Source: an uncultured Myxococcales bacterium
GTDB lineage: Bacteria > Myxococcota_A > UBA9042 > DTJE01
DNA: 36,424 nt
Assembly: GCA_903847405.1 (NCBI GenBank)
Contig: CAINDP010000197.1
Coordinates: 1 to 36,424, forward strand
Reading direction: 5' to 3'
Shown: positions 16,330 to 23,748 of the stretch, piece by piece
How the letters are laid out: the number at the start of each line of letters is the position of its first letter
Numbering within the stretch: position 1 is the first letter of the stretch
The notes under the pieces: model-generated
Database searches by the model: none
The model's input: the letters and a program-made list of their open reading frames with translations, nothing else
What the model was told of the DNA's origin: nothing
Position numbers and translations under genes: made by a program

Positions 16330-17067
16330 TCACTTCTTCGCAGGCTTGCCGGCCGCCGGAGCAGCCTTGCCGGCCGCCGGAGCCGCACCGGCCGCAGGAG
16401 CCGCGCCCGCCGCAGGAGCCGCGCCCGCCGCAGGAGCCGCACCCGCCACCGCAGCGCCCTCGGCCGCAGCCGCTTCGCCCGGCTTCTTCTCTTCTTCCTT
16501 CTCGGCCCGCGGGATCTTGACGGTCAGGACCGCGTTGTCCTTGACGAAGACGACCCGGGCGCCCTCGGGAAGCGGCAACTGGGACAGCGTCATCGTTTCG
16601 CCGACCTGGAACGGCGTGACGTCGATCACGATGGCGTCCGGCACGGCGCCGGCCTTGCAGCGCAGCGTGACCTGGCGCATCGCGATGTTCAGGCGCGCGC
16701 CCAGCTTCTCGCCTTCGGCCTTGCCGATGGTGCGGATCGGCACCTTGACCGACAGTTCCGTTTCGTCCGTGACGCGCAGGAAATCACAGTGCTCCAGGAT
16801 GCGCGAAACGGGATGAACCGTGTAGTCGCGGATCAGGGCCAGGTGCTCCTCGGTCCGGTCCCCTTCGACGCAGAGGCGGACCACGGTGTTGCGGCCGGTC
16901 TTGCTCTTCAGGATGTCCGAAATGACCTTCGGGTCCACCACCAGGCCGTACGTTTCACCGGCGCCACCGTAGACGACCGAGGGAAGGTAGCCCAGCGCCC
17001 GGATCTTGCGAGCGAAACCCTTGCCGACGACCGACCGGGCCTTCGCCTTTACCTGCACGTGTTCCAT
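16330..17067 (-). CDS. rplY: 50S ribosomal protein L25/general stress protein Ctc with Ala-Pro repeat tail
   Basis: The start is ATG at 17067 behind GGAGGAAC; 245 residues of the long Ctc type. The N-terminal 5S-rRNA-binding domain (GFARKIRALGYLPSVVYG and GRNTVVRLCVEGD) is followed by the second, TL5-like beta domain (HCDFLRVTDETELSVKVPI and ALLTVKIPRA-like end). L25 binds 5S rRNA in the 50S central protuberance. From about residue 205 the protein is an Ala/Gly/Pro tail with four GAAPAA-type hexapeptides and a final lysine cluster (GKPAKK). It is the first gene of a long operon, with a good promoter 128 bases upstream. Confidence 0.95.
   Translation of the reverse strand: MEHVQVKAKARSVVGKGFARKIRALGYLPSVVYGGAGETYGLVVDPKVISDILKSKTGRNTVVRLCVEGDRTEEHLALIRDYTVHPVSRILEHCDFLRVTDETELSVKVPIRTIGKAEGEKLGARLNIAMRQVTLRCKAGAVPDAIVIDVTPFQVGETMTLSQLPLPEGARVVFVKDNAVLTVKIPRAEKEEEKKPGEAAAAEGAAVAGAAPAAGAAPAAGAAPAAGAAPAAGKAAPAAGKPAKK
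16352..16444. repeat. 18-bp tandem repeats in the 3' end of rplY
   Basis: Units begin at 16373, 16391, 16409 and 16427. Those at 16391 and 16409 are identical and the others differ at one to three bases; a related 21-bp unit starts at 16352. Each 18-mer encodes one GAAPAA hexapeptide, so copy number can change without shifting frame. This makes the L25 tail length potentially variable between strains. Confidence 0.8.
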
Positions 17068-17194
17068 CGTGTTCCTCCTCGAACTTTCCCTGCGGACCGC
17101 ATGGCGGCCCGTGCCGGACCGAATCACCCACCGTGGGCGACAGGACGGGAAGCGACGCTGCCCGCCCGGCTCGGCCGACACCGAAAGGCGCGGA

Positions 17195-17223
17195 GTTTTA
17201 TCACCTTGGAGAGGCAGAGTCAA
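17195..17223 (-). promoter_or_regulatory. sigma-70-type promoter of the rplY operon
   Basis: On the minus strand TTGACT (17218-17223) is followed after exactly 17 bases by TAAAAC (17195-17200). It overlaps the end of gph. Transcription would begin near 17188, giving a leader of about 120 nt before the rplY ATG. That leader is GC-rich and can fold, and may carry ribosomal feedback control, but no known leader motif was identified. Confidence 0.65.
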
Positions 17224-17869
17224 GACGTTCCGCCAGCTCGCGCAGATCTTCGACCTCCGCGTCCGGCACCAGGCGGCAGCCCTGCCAGAGCCCCGTCCGC
17301 ACGCGGATCGAGCGCACGCCGGCCCGGGCCGCGGCCAGGATGTCCACGTCCGAGTCGCCCACCATCAGGGCGCGTCCGGTCGCGACCCCCAGGCGTTCCA
17401 GCACCGTGACGATCGGGGCGGGGTCCGGCTTCATGGTCGGGAAGGAGTCGCCGCCCCAGGCGCCATCCAGGTGAGGCGCAAAGCCGAGGGCCTCGACGAT
17501 GACCCGGGTCATGGCCTCGGGCTTGTTGGACAGGACCGCCCGCCTGCGGCCGGCCAGGCGGGCGACGGCATCCACCGCACCGGGATAGGGCTTCGTTTCG
17601 TCCAGCAGGTGGGCGCCGTAGTAGGTACGGAAACCTTCCAGGTCCGCGGCCACACGTTCCGGCGTCCGGGGACCCAGGGTGCCCGCCAGCAGCGCCGCGG
17701 CGCCATGACCGATCTGGTCCATGACCAGGGACATCGGAAGGGGCGGCAGCCCGCGCAGGGCCCGCAGGTGATTCACGGCCGCCTGCAGGTCCGCGAACGT
17801 GTCCGCCAGGGTGCCGTCCAGGTCGAACAGGACGGCGTCGACGTCGCGGAAGACCTCGGGGTCCGTCAC
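17201..17869 (-). CDS. gph: HAD-family phosphatase, phosphoglycolate phosphatase-like
   Basis: A 222-residue HAD hydrolase. Motif I DAVLFDLDGT provides nucleophile Asp16 and acid/base Asp18. Motif II/III appears as AVLSNKPEAMT with its conserved Lys nearby, and motif IV as MVGDSDVDILAA. The cap helices (NHLRALRGLPPLP and MDQIGHGAAALL) match Gph, which removes phosphate from 2-phosphoglycolate arising from DNA 3'-end repair. Other small phosphate esters remain possible. The GTG start at 17869 overlaps the rimO stop (GTGA). The gene ends at the rplY promoter. Confidence 0.85.
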   Translation of the reverse strand: MTDPEVFRDVDAVLFDLDGTLADTFADLQAAVNHLRALRGLPPLPMSLVMDQIGHGAAALLAGTLGPRTPERVAADLEGFRTYYGAHLLDETKPYPGAVDAVARLAGRRRAVLSNKPEAMTRVIVEALGFAPHLDGAWGGDSFPTMKPDPAPIVTVLERLGVATGRALMVGDSDVDILAAARAGVRSIRVRTGLWQGCRLVPDAEVEDLRELAERLDSASPR

Positions 17870-19230
17870 CGGCGCACCTTCCCGGCGTTGCCCGAGGGGA
17901 CCGGGACCAGGGCGGCCAGGAAATCGTTGCCCTCGAACCCGGTGATCCGGACCTGCACGCGCTGCCCCACCTTCAGCCCAGCACCCGCGATCCGCACGTT
18001 GCCGTCCACCTCGGGGGCCTGGAACCAGAGGCGGCCCGTCGCAGACCCCCTCCCGCGCTCTTCCACCACGGCCTCGTGGATGCTGCCCACGGTCCTGGCA
18101 CGGGCCTCGGCCGCGATGCCCGACAGGTCGTCCTCCAGGAGGGCCTTCCGGCGGCGCTTCGTCGACGGGGACACCGGACCGGGCAGCGCCAGCGCCCGGG
18201 ACCCGGGCTCGGGGGAAAACGCGAACACGCCCGCCATCTCGAACCGGGCAACCGCGGCGAAGGCCCGCAGGGCGTCGAAGGCCGCGGCATCCTCCCCCGG
18301 GAACCCCACCAGGTACGTCGTCCGCAGCACCACGCCGGGGACCCGCGCCCGGATCCGGGCCGCCAGGGCCAGCAGGGCACGCCCCGTGGTCCCGCGGCGC
18401 ATCGCCTTCAGCACGCCGTCGTCGCCGTGCTGCACCGGGATGTCCAGGTACGGCAGCACGGCCGGGTGATTCGCCATCAGGTCCAGCAACCCGTCTTCCA
18501 GGTCCCGGGGGTACACGTACATCAGCCGCAGCCAGGTCCCCGGGGGTACCGCGTCCGCCAGGCGGCCGACCAGCGACGCCAGGCCCGGCCGGCCGGGGAG
18601 GTCGGCGCCCCAGTGCGACAGATCCTCGGCCACCAGCACGATCTCGCGGACCCCGCCCGACACAAGGGCCAGCGCCTCGGCGACGACGTCCGCCACGGGC
18701 CGGCTGCGCTGGCGCCCCCGGATCCGCGGGATGATGCAGAAGGCGCACTGCCGGTTGCAGCCCTCGCTGATCTTCAGGTAGGCCACGTGCGGCAAGGTGG
18801 TGACCAACCGCGGGTTCGCCGCGGTGGGCGACGGGACTGCGCCGACGGGGGTATGCCCCTCCAACCGCCCGCGCAGGGCCAGCAGGTCCCGCACGCCCCC
18901 CAGCACCTCGGCCTCGGGGACCGCCGCCTCGATTTCCTTGCGAAAGGTCTGGGCCATGCAGCCGGTCGCCACCAGCCGGGCACCGGGCCGCAGCGCCCTT
19001 GCCGCGTCGCGCAGCACGGCCACCGATTCCTTCCGGGCGTCGGCCAGGAACCCGCAGGTGTTCACCAGCACCACGTCGGCGTCCTCGGGCTGGCCGGCCA
19101 GGGCGTACCCCGCGGTCAGCAGGTCGCCCAGCATGACCTCGGTGTCGACCCGGTTCCGGGGGCAGCCCAGGGTGATGGCGCAGACCGAGCCGGTCGGCAC
19201 GGGCCGGCGCGAGGGTCGGGATGTCGTCAT
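17866..19230 (-). CDS. rimO: ribosomal protein S12 methylthiotransferase
   Basis: A 454-residue enzyme that adds a methylthio group to the conserved Asp of ribosomal protein S12. The N-terminal MTTase domain holds Cys23 (TLGCPRNRVDTEVM), Cys59 (VNTCGF) and Cys91 (ATGCMAQ), which bind one Fe-S cluster. The radical SAM motif CNRQCAFC (Cys158, Cys162 and Cys165) in EGCNRQCAFCIIPRIRG binds the second. A TRAM domain closes the protein (about 385-445, ending near VQVRITGFEGNDFLAALV). The start at ATG 19230 overlaps the lolA stop (ATGA). The TLGCPRNRVDTEVM form and the FCIIPxIRG motif favour RimO over the related MiaB. Confidence 0.95.
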   Translation of the reverse strand: MTTSRPSRRPVPTGSVCAITLGCPRNRVDTEVMLGDLLTAGYALAGQPEDADVVLVNTCGFLADARKESVAVLRDAARALRPGARLVATGCMAQTFRKEIEAAVPEAEVLGGVRDLLALRGRLEGHTPVGAVPSPTAANPRLVTTLPHVAYLKISEGCNRQCAFCIIPRIRGRQRSRPVADVVAEALALVSGGVREIVLVAEDLSHWGADLPGRPGLASLVGRLADAVPPGTWLRLMYVYPRDLEDGLLDLMANHPAVLPYLDIPVQHGDDGVLKAMRRGTTGRALLALAARIRARVPGVVLRTTYLVGFPGEDAAAFDALRAFAAVARFEMAGVFAFSPEPGSRALALPGPVSPSTKRRRKALLEDDLSGIAAEARARTVGSIHEAVVEERGRGSATGRLWFQAPEVDGNVRIAGAGLKVGQRVQVRITGFEGNDFLAALVPVPSGNAGKVRR

Positions 19231-19883
19231 TTCGATCCGAGTTCCTGGACCCGGACGCCCGCCGGGACCTTGAAGGTGAAGCCCGACGCCGGCAACGGAC
19301 CGAACGTCGGATCGTCGAACCGCACGCGGCTGATGTTGCCCAGGGGATCCAGCACCTCGGTTTCCCGGGTTTCGCCGGTCGCCGGATCCACGAACAGCGT
19401 GATCGACTGGTACGACCCCGAGGGCTGGCGCGGGGTCAGGATGACCGGAACCAGCCCCCCGGCGGTTGCCGGCTGCTCGACGCCGTCGAACGAATCGGCC
19501 AGGCGCGTCGTGCCGGTCAGGAAGCCCAGGGCCTGGTACAGCTCCGAATCCTTGACGGGCAGGCGGTAGGCGACCGCCTCCTCCACGTCGTAGGACCACA
19601 GCACCTCGCCGTCGCTGACGTAGTGGACCTTGTCCGGGACCTGGTAGTCCCAGCGCATCCGGTTCGGCCGCTGGAACCACACCGTTCCCGACCGCGTGAA
19701 CGTCCGCTTCGGACTGCGGGTGCGGACGACCTGCTTGAAGGACGCCTTGAAGTCCGTCGTGCGGGCGTAGAACGCCTGCACCTTGGCCAGGATGCCGGTG
19801 GCAGGCGGGACCGCGGCGGGACCGGCGGCGGCGTCGACCGCAAAGGCGAGGACCAGGGCTGCTGCGAAGAATCGCGTTTCCAT
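19227..19883 (-). CDS. lolA: outer-membrane lipoprotein carrier protein LolA
   Basis: A 218-residue periplasmic protein. The signal peptide METRFFAAALVLAFAVDAAAG is followed by the LolA beta half-barrel: FYARTTDFKASFKQVV, GTVWFQRPNRMRWDY, KVHYVSDGEVLWSYD and ITLFVDPATGETRETEV. It ferries lipoproteins from LolCDE to the outer membrane and so serves lipoproteins such as those at 4607-8629. The start is ATG 19883, which has no Shine-Dalgarno sequence, only CCCGCCC in front, and a -10 box just seven bases upstream, suggesting leaderless translation. An upstream in-frame GTG-type extension is rejected because it would precede the signal peptide. It is the first gene of lolA-rimO-gph. Confidence 0.92.
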   Translation of the reverse strand: METRFFAAALVLAFAVDAAAGPAAVPPATGILAKVQAFYARTTDFKASFKQVVRTRSPKRTFTRSGTVWFQRPNRMRWDYQVPDKVHYVSDGEVLWSYDVEEAVAYRLPVKDSELYQALGFLTGTTRLADSFDGVEQPATAGGLVPVILTPRQPSGSYQSITLFVDPATGETRETEVLDPLGNISRVRFDDPTFGPLPASGFTFKVPAGVRVQELGSK

Positions 19884-19890
19884 GGGCGGG

Positions 19891-19919
19891 AGTGTACCGG
19901 TTTCGCCGGGCATCGCCAA
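19891..19919 (-). promoter_or_regulatory. probable leaderless promoter of lolA
   Basis: On the minus strand TTGGCG (19914-19919), a 17-base spacer and TACACT (19891-19896) precede the lolA ATG by seven bases. Each box matches consensus at four of six positions. A transcript would start at or next to the A of ATG 19883. Confidence 0.5.
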
Positions 19920-19949
19920 GGCTGGCAAGAGTGGGTGGGGGGATGGCTC

Positions 19950-20000
19950 TGCGATGGGGGGACGGGCTTGCGATGGGGGGACAGCCTGCGATGGGGGGAC
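19950..20000. repeat. three tandem copies of a 14-bp element TGCGATGGGGGGAC
   Basis: Identical 14-mers start at 19950, 19969 and 19987, separated by GGGCT and AGCC. A degenerate copy (GGTGGGGGGATGGCTC) lies just before. The third copy merges into the hairpin at 19995. The patch lies in the 181-bp space between the lolA start and the tolC stop and has no coding potential. Confidence 0.85.
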
Positions 20001-20018
20001 AGCCTGAAGGCTGTCCCC
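19995..20018. repeat. perfect inverted repeat, 10-bp stem with TGAA loop
   Basis: GGGGACAGCC, loop TGAA, GGCTGTCCCC. The GGACAGCC/GGCTGTCC arms reappear in the next hairpin (20026-20074). The form is that of a REP/BIME-type extragenic palindrome. There is no T tract for intrinsic termination. Confidence 0.8.
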
Positions 20019-20025
20019 TTCGCGT

Positions 20026-20074
20026 GGCGTTCTGGCAGCCGGACAGCCCTGGGCTGTCCGGCTGTCAGAACGCC
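20026..20074. repeat. long inverted repeat covering the tolC stop codon
   Basis: Two 23-base arms (20026-20048 and 20052-20074) flank a three-base loop and pair throughout except position 35 against 65, which is a G:U wobble in a plus-strand transcript. The right arm includes the last two codons and the TGA of tolC. It could stop exonucleases or terminate transcription at the tolC 3' end, although no T run follows. Confidence 0.75.
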
Positions 20075-21438
20075 CCGGCGGTTGCCCGCTGCAGGTTCGC
20101 GAAGGCGGTGTAGTAGCTGTACAGGGAAACCGCGTACCCCGCCCGGGACTGGGTCAGGGCGCTCTGGGCGTCCAGGACCTCGACGGAGGTGGCGGTGGAC
20201 GCCTCGTACTTCCGCGTCACGACCCGCAGGTTCTCCTCGGCCGACGCGATCGCCATGCGGTTGAAATCCAGGGACGAACGGGCCGTCCGGAGGTCCAGCC
20301 AGCTCTTCTTCACGTCCAGCAGGATCTGATCGCGGATGCCCACCAGGGCCTCCCGGGCCTTGTCGCGGTCGTGCCCGACGGACTGCATCTTCACGATGTC
20401 CCGCCCCAGGTCCCAGAAGTTCCAACTGAGCTGGGCGCCGACGAAGTACGAATCCTCGCGCTGGAACTTGCTGCCCTCGAAGTGGGTGTACCGGAAGAGC
20501 CCCGCGAGGGTCGGGATCAGGGCGCCGATCGTCGCCTGGTAGCCCGCGTCGGCCATCCGGCCCCGCTGCTCCACCGAATCGACCTCGGGGCGGTCGGACA
20601 GGGCACGCTCGATCGCCTTCTCCTCGGTCATGGAGGGCTCCGGCGGCGGGTCGGGGTAGTCGCCCTTCGGCATCAGCATGGTCGACGCCGGGATACCCAT
20701 CTGGATCGACAGGCCGGCACGGGCCAGCGCCACGCCCGACAGGGCCTGGTTGTTCTGGTCCCGCACCTTCGCCAGCATCGTTTCGGCCCGCAGGACGTCG
20801 TCCCTGCCCACCAGCCCGGCCTCGTTGAACGACTTCGCGGTCTTCAGGTGGGCCTCGACCTGCTCGACGGCCTTCTGGGTGACCTCGGTCAACTGCAGCG
20901 CCGACATCAACTTGAAGAACGTGTCGGCGATCCGGAACTTGACCTGCTGCTCCTTCGCCCGCTGATCCAGCCGGGCGGCCTCCAGCGCGGCGCCCTGCAT
21001 CCGGTACAGGGAGGCCAGCGAGTACAGCGGGGTGATCGGCTGCACGGCCTGCAACTGCACGGACGACGTCAGGCGCTTCTGGGTTTCCAGCGGGGTGCCG
21101 AGGCTGCTGAGGAGCCCGCCCAGGCCCAGCGAGGTAATCAGGTCGATCTGCTCCTGGGTCATGGACATCGACTTCGAATCGACGAACTCGACCGTCGTCG
21201 CCTGGTCCCAGTACTGGACGCCGGCGTCCAGCGAAAGCCGGGGACCCATCGCGAGGCCGGCGGACAGTTTCTCGTCCTTGGCCTTGTCGATGTCCGGCTT
21301 GCCCATCCTCAACTCGGGCGAGTGCTCGAGGCCCAGGCGGACCGCCTCCTCAAGACCAACTTCACGAACCTGGGCACCGGCCGGCACGGCCGCCAGCAGG
21401 AGTGCCAGGCACATCGTCATCCGGATCGCGTTTCGCAT
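20065..21438 (-). CDS. tolC: TolC-family outer-membrane efflux protein
   Basis: A 457-residue outer-membrane factor. The signal peptide is MRNAIRMTMCLALLLAAVPAGAQ. The mature protein has two OEP repeats: long helices rich in Ala/Gln/Glu (for example QVEAHLKTAKSFNEAGLVGRD and VVTRKYEASTATSVEVLDAQ) alternating with short beta segments (LSLDAGVQYWDQAT and AQLSWNFWDLG). Three such chains form the trans-periplasmic channel used by tripartite pumps. The ATG start has AAGGAGG upstream. There is no adjacent pump gene; the neighbours are lolA and dnaJ. The shared palindrome in its promoter points to the TetR-controlled ABC exporter at 31603 onward as its partner. The tolC symbol denotes the family. 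Confidence 0.9.
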   Translation of the reverse strand: MRNAIRMTMCLALLLAAVPAGAQVREVGLEEAVRLGLEHSPELRMGKPDIDKAKDEKLSAGLAMGPRLSLDAGVQYWDQATTVEFVDSKSMSMTQEQIDLITSLGLGGLLSSLGTPLETQKRLTSSVQLQAVQPITPLYSLASLYRMQGAALEAARLDQRAKEQQVKFRIADTFFKLMSALQLTEVTQKAVEQVEAHLKTAKSFNEAGLVGRDDVLRAETMLAKVRDQNNQALSGVALARAGLSIQMGIPASTMLMPKGDYPDPPPEPSMTEEKAIERALSDRPEVDSVEQRGRMADAGYQATIGALIPTLAGLFRYTHFEGSKFQREDSYFVGAQLSWNFWDLGRDIVKMQSVGHDRDKAREALVGIRDQILLDVKKSWLDLRTARSSLDFNRMAIASAEENLRVVTRKYEASTATSVEVLDAQSALTQSRAGYAVSLYSYYTAFANLQRATAGAF

Positions 21439-21504
21439 CGGGACCTCCTTCCGCTCACCCTTCTCGGGATTCCGGTTTCCCCGGCCCCGAAAACGTCGGG
21501 CGGA

Positions 21505-21533
21505 AACTTAATCAATTGATTAGAACCCGTCAA
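21505..21533 (-). promoter_or_regulatory. tolC promoter with an embedded palindromic operator
   Basis: On the minus strand TTGACG (21528-21533), 17 bases, then TAAGTT (21505-21510). The perfect 14-bp palindrome TAATCAATTGATTA (21509-21522) lies across the spacer and the edge of the -10 box, a classic repressor position. Its left part TAATCAAT is repeated in front of tetR at 31552. In DNA near 70% GC such an AT-rich palindrome is unlikely by chance. Confidence 0.65.
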
Positions 21534-21670
21534 GCCCGCACGGAGCGTAGCACCGACGCATGCCGTGATCACCCGTCATTGAATTCCTCCAAATCGCTCC
21601 GGACCCTTGCGGGAGTTCGCGTTTCGCCCGTTCCCGGCCGCGAACCCCGCAATACGGGCGGCTCCGGGGG

Positions 21671-21700
21671 TTGACAGGCTGCCCCTGAATGCACTTTATT
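21671..21700 (+). promoter_or_regulatory. probable leaderless promoter of dnaJ
   Basis: A perfect -35 TTGACA (21671-21676), an 18-base spacer and TTTATT (21695-21700). Only eight bases (CCCCCGCC) separate it from ATG 21709, and there is no Shine-Dalgarno sequence, so the message probably starts at the ATG. No CIRCE-type heat-shock inverted repeat is present. The remaining 21534-21670 holds nothing recognisable. Confidence 0.55.
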
Positions 21701-21708
21701 CCCCCGCC

Positions 21709-22770
21709 ATGGCGGACCGCGACTACTACGCTATTCTTGGGGTGCCTCGCGAGGCGGACAAGGAAGAGGTCAAAAAGGCCTACCGTCGTCTTGCGATCCA
21801 GCATCACCCCGACAAGAACCCCGATGACCCCAGCGCCGAGGACAAGTTCAAGGCGGTCGCCGAGGCGTACGACGTCCTGTCGGACCCCGAAAAGCGCCAG
21901 ATCTACGACCGCTTCGGCGCGGCAGGTCTGAAGGGACGGGGCTACGATTTTTCCGCCGAGGACATCTTCTCGCAGTTCATGAGCATGTTCGGCGGCGGGT
22001 TCGAGGACCTGTTCGGCGGCGGGATGGGAGCCCACGGGCGGCGACGTCCGGGGAAGGGCCGCGACCAGCAGGTCGAGGTGACCCTGACGCTGGAGGAAGC
22101 CGCCACCGGGATCGAGCGGGAGGTCACCCTCCGCCGCGACGAGGCCTGCGCGACCTGTACCGGGTCGGGCGCCGCCGCAGGGACCGGCCCCGAGCGCTGC
22201 CCCGCGTGCCACGGCCACGGCCGCATCGCCCACAGCCAGGGCCTGTTCACGATCACCACCACGTGCCCCCAGTGCCGGGGCGCGGGACGCGTCATCAAGG
22301 AGCGCTGCACCGCCTGCAGCGGCACAGGACGAACGTCGACGGAGCGCAAGATCAAGGTGCGCATCCCCGCCGGAGTCGATGCCGGCAACACGTTGCGCGT
22401 GGGCGGGGCCGGTGGCGCCGGCGACGCCGGGGCGCCCGCGGGCGACCTGTACGTGGTCGTGGACGTCCGGGAGGATCCGCGCTTCCGCCGGGAGGGCGAC
22501 GACCTGGTCCACGAACTGGCGCTGTCGATTCCCGACGCGGTGCTGGGCAAGAAGATCGTGGTGGACGGCATCCTGGGCTCCGTGAAGGTCGAAATCCCGA
22601 AGGGCAGCCAGCCCGGTGACGCGATCCGCGTCGCGGGCGAAGGCATGCCGCGCCTGGGCACCCGCAGCCGCGGCGACCTCTGGGTCCGCGTGGACATCGA
22701 GGTGCCGCGCGATCCGCCCAAGGCCATCCGCAAACTGTACGAGCAGATCCGGGAGATGGAAGCGGATTAG
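21709..22770 (+). CDS. dnaJ: chaperone protein DnaJ (type I Hsp40)
   Basis: A 353-residue DnaK co-chaperone. The J domain has HPD at 33-35 ([19 protein letters not shown]). A short Gly/Phe region ([17 protein letters not shown]) follows. The zinc domain carries all four CxxCxGxG repeats from Cys147: [24 protein letters not shown] and CTACSGTG. The C-terminal peptide-binding domains end in [15 protein letters not shown]. The start is the ATG directly before [11 protein letters not shown], with no ribosome site, consistent with the leaderless promoter. It is somewhat shorter than E. coli DnaJ. No dnaK or grpE is nearby; instead a kinase-like gene follows after ten bases. Confidence 0.96.
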   Translation: MADRDYYAILGVPREADKEEVKKAYRRLAIQHHPDKNPDDPSAEDKFKAVAEAYDVLSDPEKRQIYDRFGAAGLKGRGYDFSAEDIFSQFMSMFGGGFEDLFGGGMGAHGRRRPGKGRDQQVEVTLTLEEAATGIEREVTLRRDEACATCTGSGAAAGTGPERCPACHGHGRIAHSQGLFTITTTCPQCRGAGRVIKERCTACSGTGRTSTERKIKVRIPAGVDAGNTLRVGGAGGAGDAGAPAGDLYVVVDVREDPRFRREGDDLVHELALSIPDAVLGKKIVVDGILGSVKVEIPKGSQPGDAIRVAGEGMPRLGTRSRGDLWVRVDIEVPRDPPKAIRKLYEQIREMEAD

Positions 22771-22780
22771 GGACGCTCCA

Positions 22781-23650
22781 ATGAGGAAACCCCTGGAGTC
22801 CGTCCCTCGCCCCCGCCTGATCCGTCCCCTCTCCTTCAGCCCCGCCGTGGAAGTCTGGCGCGCCCGGATGGGACGGCGGTTCGTGGTGTTGCGCCGCTAC
22901 CTGCCGGCGCGCCCCGGCGCCCCCTGGCCCTCCCCTCCCGATCCCGCAGTGCTGGCCGCCGTGAACCATCCCGCGCTGGTGCGCTTCCTGGACTGCTGGC
23001 AGGACGACGACGCGGAGGTCCATGCCTTCGCCGAGGCCCGGGGGGAAACCCTCGCGGACATCCTGGTCCGGGGTCCGCTGCCGCCGGACCGGTGGACCGA
23101 GGTGGTGTCGCGGTGCGCGGTCGGCCTGCGCTGGCTGCATGTGCGCTGCCCGATTGCCCCCCGCCTGCACGGCGACGTGTCCCCACGGAACATCCTCGTG
23201 ACCGGGGAAGGCCGCGTGCGCTGGCTGGACGTCCGCGCCGACCGTCCCGGGATTCCGATGGATCGGCCCGAGGCGACTTCGTCTTCGGCGAGAGATTGCT
23301 GCGCAATCCGCGCGCCTTCGCCTGCGTGCTCGGGCGGCCCCCTGGCCCGCGACGGCGTGATCCTGGGAACACTGCCCTACCTGGCGCCCGAAGTGCTGCG
23401 CGGCGAACCGCCCACCGAAGCCTCCGAGGTGTACGCGCTGGGCCTGGTCGCGCTGGCGGCGGCGACCGGTCCACTGCCATGGCGGGAGGCCGCCTCGCCA
23501 CGCGACATGCTGGCGGCCTTTGACGCGACACCCCCGGCCGCTCGCGCAGTCCTCCTGCCGCCCCCGGCCGCGCGGCTGCTGGCGGCGATGCTGGCCCCGG
23601 CCCGCGGCGACCGACCGACGGCCGACGACGTCGCACGGCACCTTCGGTAG
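22781..23650 (+). CDS. degenerate Ser/Thr kinase-like protein (possible pseudokinase)
   Basis: A 289-residue kinase-fold protein ten bases after dnaJ. Recognisable parts are the catalytic loop as HGDVSPRNILV (in place of HRDxKxxN), DVR in place of DFG, GTLPYLAPEVLRG as the P+1/APE motif, and EVYALGLVALAAATGPLPW. The glycine loop is absent and the VAIK lysine position reads VVLRRYL. It may be an ATP-poor pseudokinase or an atypical kinase. Between about 23270 and 23338 codon use is abnormal, while the +1-shifted frame reads plausibly (GDFVFGERLLRNPRAFACVL), which hints at two compensating indels in the activation segment. The function is unknown; it may regulate the DnaJ chaperone or simply share its promoter. 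Confidence 0.7.
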   Translation: MRKPLESVPRPRLIRPLSFSPAVEVWRARMGRRFVVLRRYLPARPGAPWPSPPDPAVLAAVNHPALVRFLDCWQDDDAEVHAFAEARGETLADILVRGPLPPDRWTEVVSRCAVGLRWLHVRCPIAPRLHGDVSPRNILVTGEGRVRWLDVRADRPGIPMDRPEATSSSARDCCAIRAPSPACSGGPLARDGVILGTLPYLAPEVLRGEPPTEASEVYALGLVALAAATGPLPWREAASPRDMLAAFDATPPAARAVLLPPPAARLLAAMLAPARGDRPTADDVARHLR

Positions 23651-23684
23651 GGCCACCCGACCCGCCCCCGGGGGGGACGCATCC

Positions 23685-23713
23685 TTTACAGGAACGGACC
23701 CCAAGGCTATATT
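23685..23713 (+). promoter_or_regulatory. sigma-70 promoter of rpoN
   Basis: TTTACA (23685-23690), 17 bases, TATATT (23708-23713), with five of six matches in each box. The transcript would start near 23720 and carry AAGGA just before ATG 23749. It is the best sigma-70 match seen in the window. Confidence 0.75.
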
Positions 23714-23748
23714 TGAATCTGTTGGAGCCGATGTTCGGCAAGGATTGA

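Noticed and set aside
19950-20018. CRISPR array
   Set aside because: The repeats are only 14 bp with 4-5 bp spacers and no cas genes are present.
21439-21708. CIRCE or sigma-32 heat-shock control of dnaJ
   Set aside because: No TTAGCACTC-N9-GAGTGCTAA repeat or clear sigma-32 boxes are present; a sigma-70-type pair fits better.
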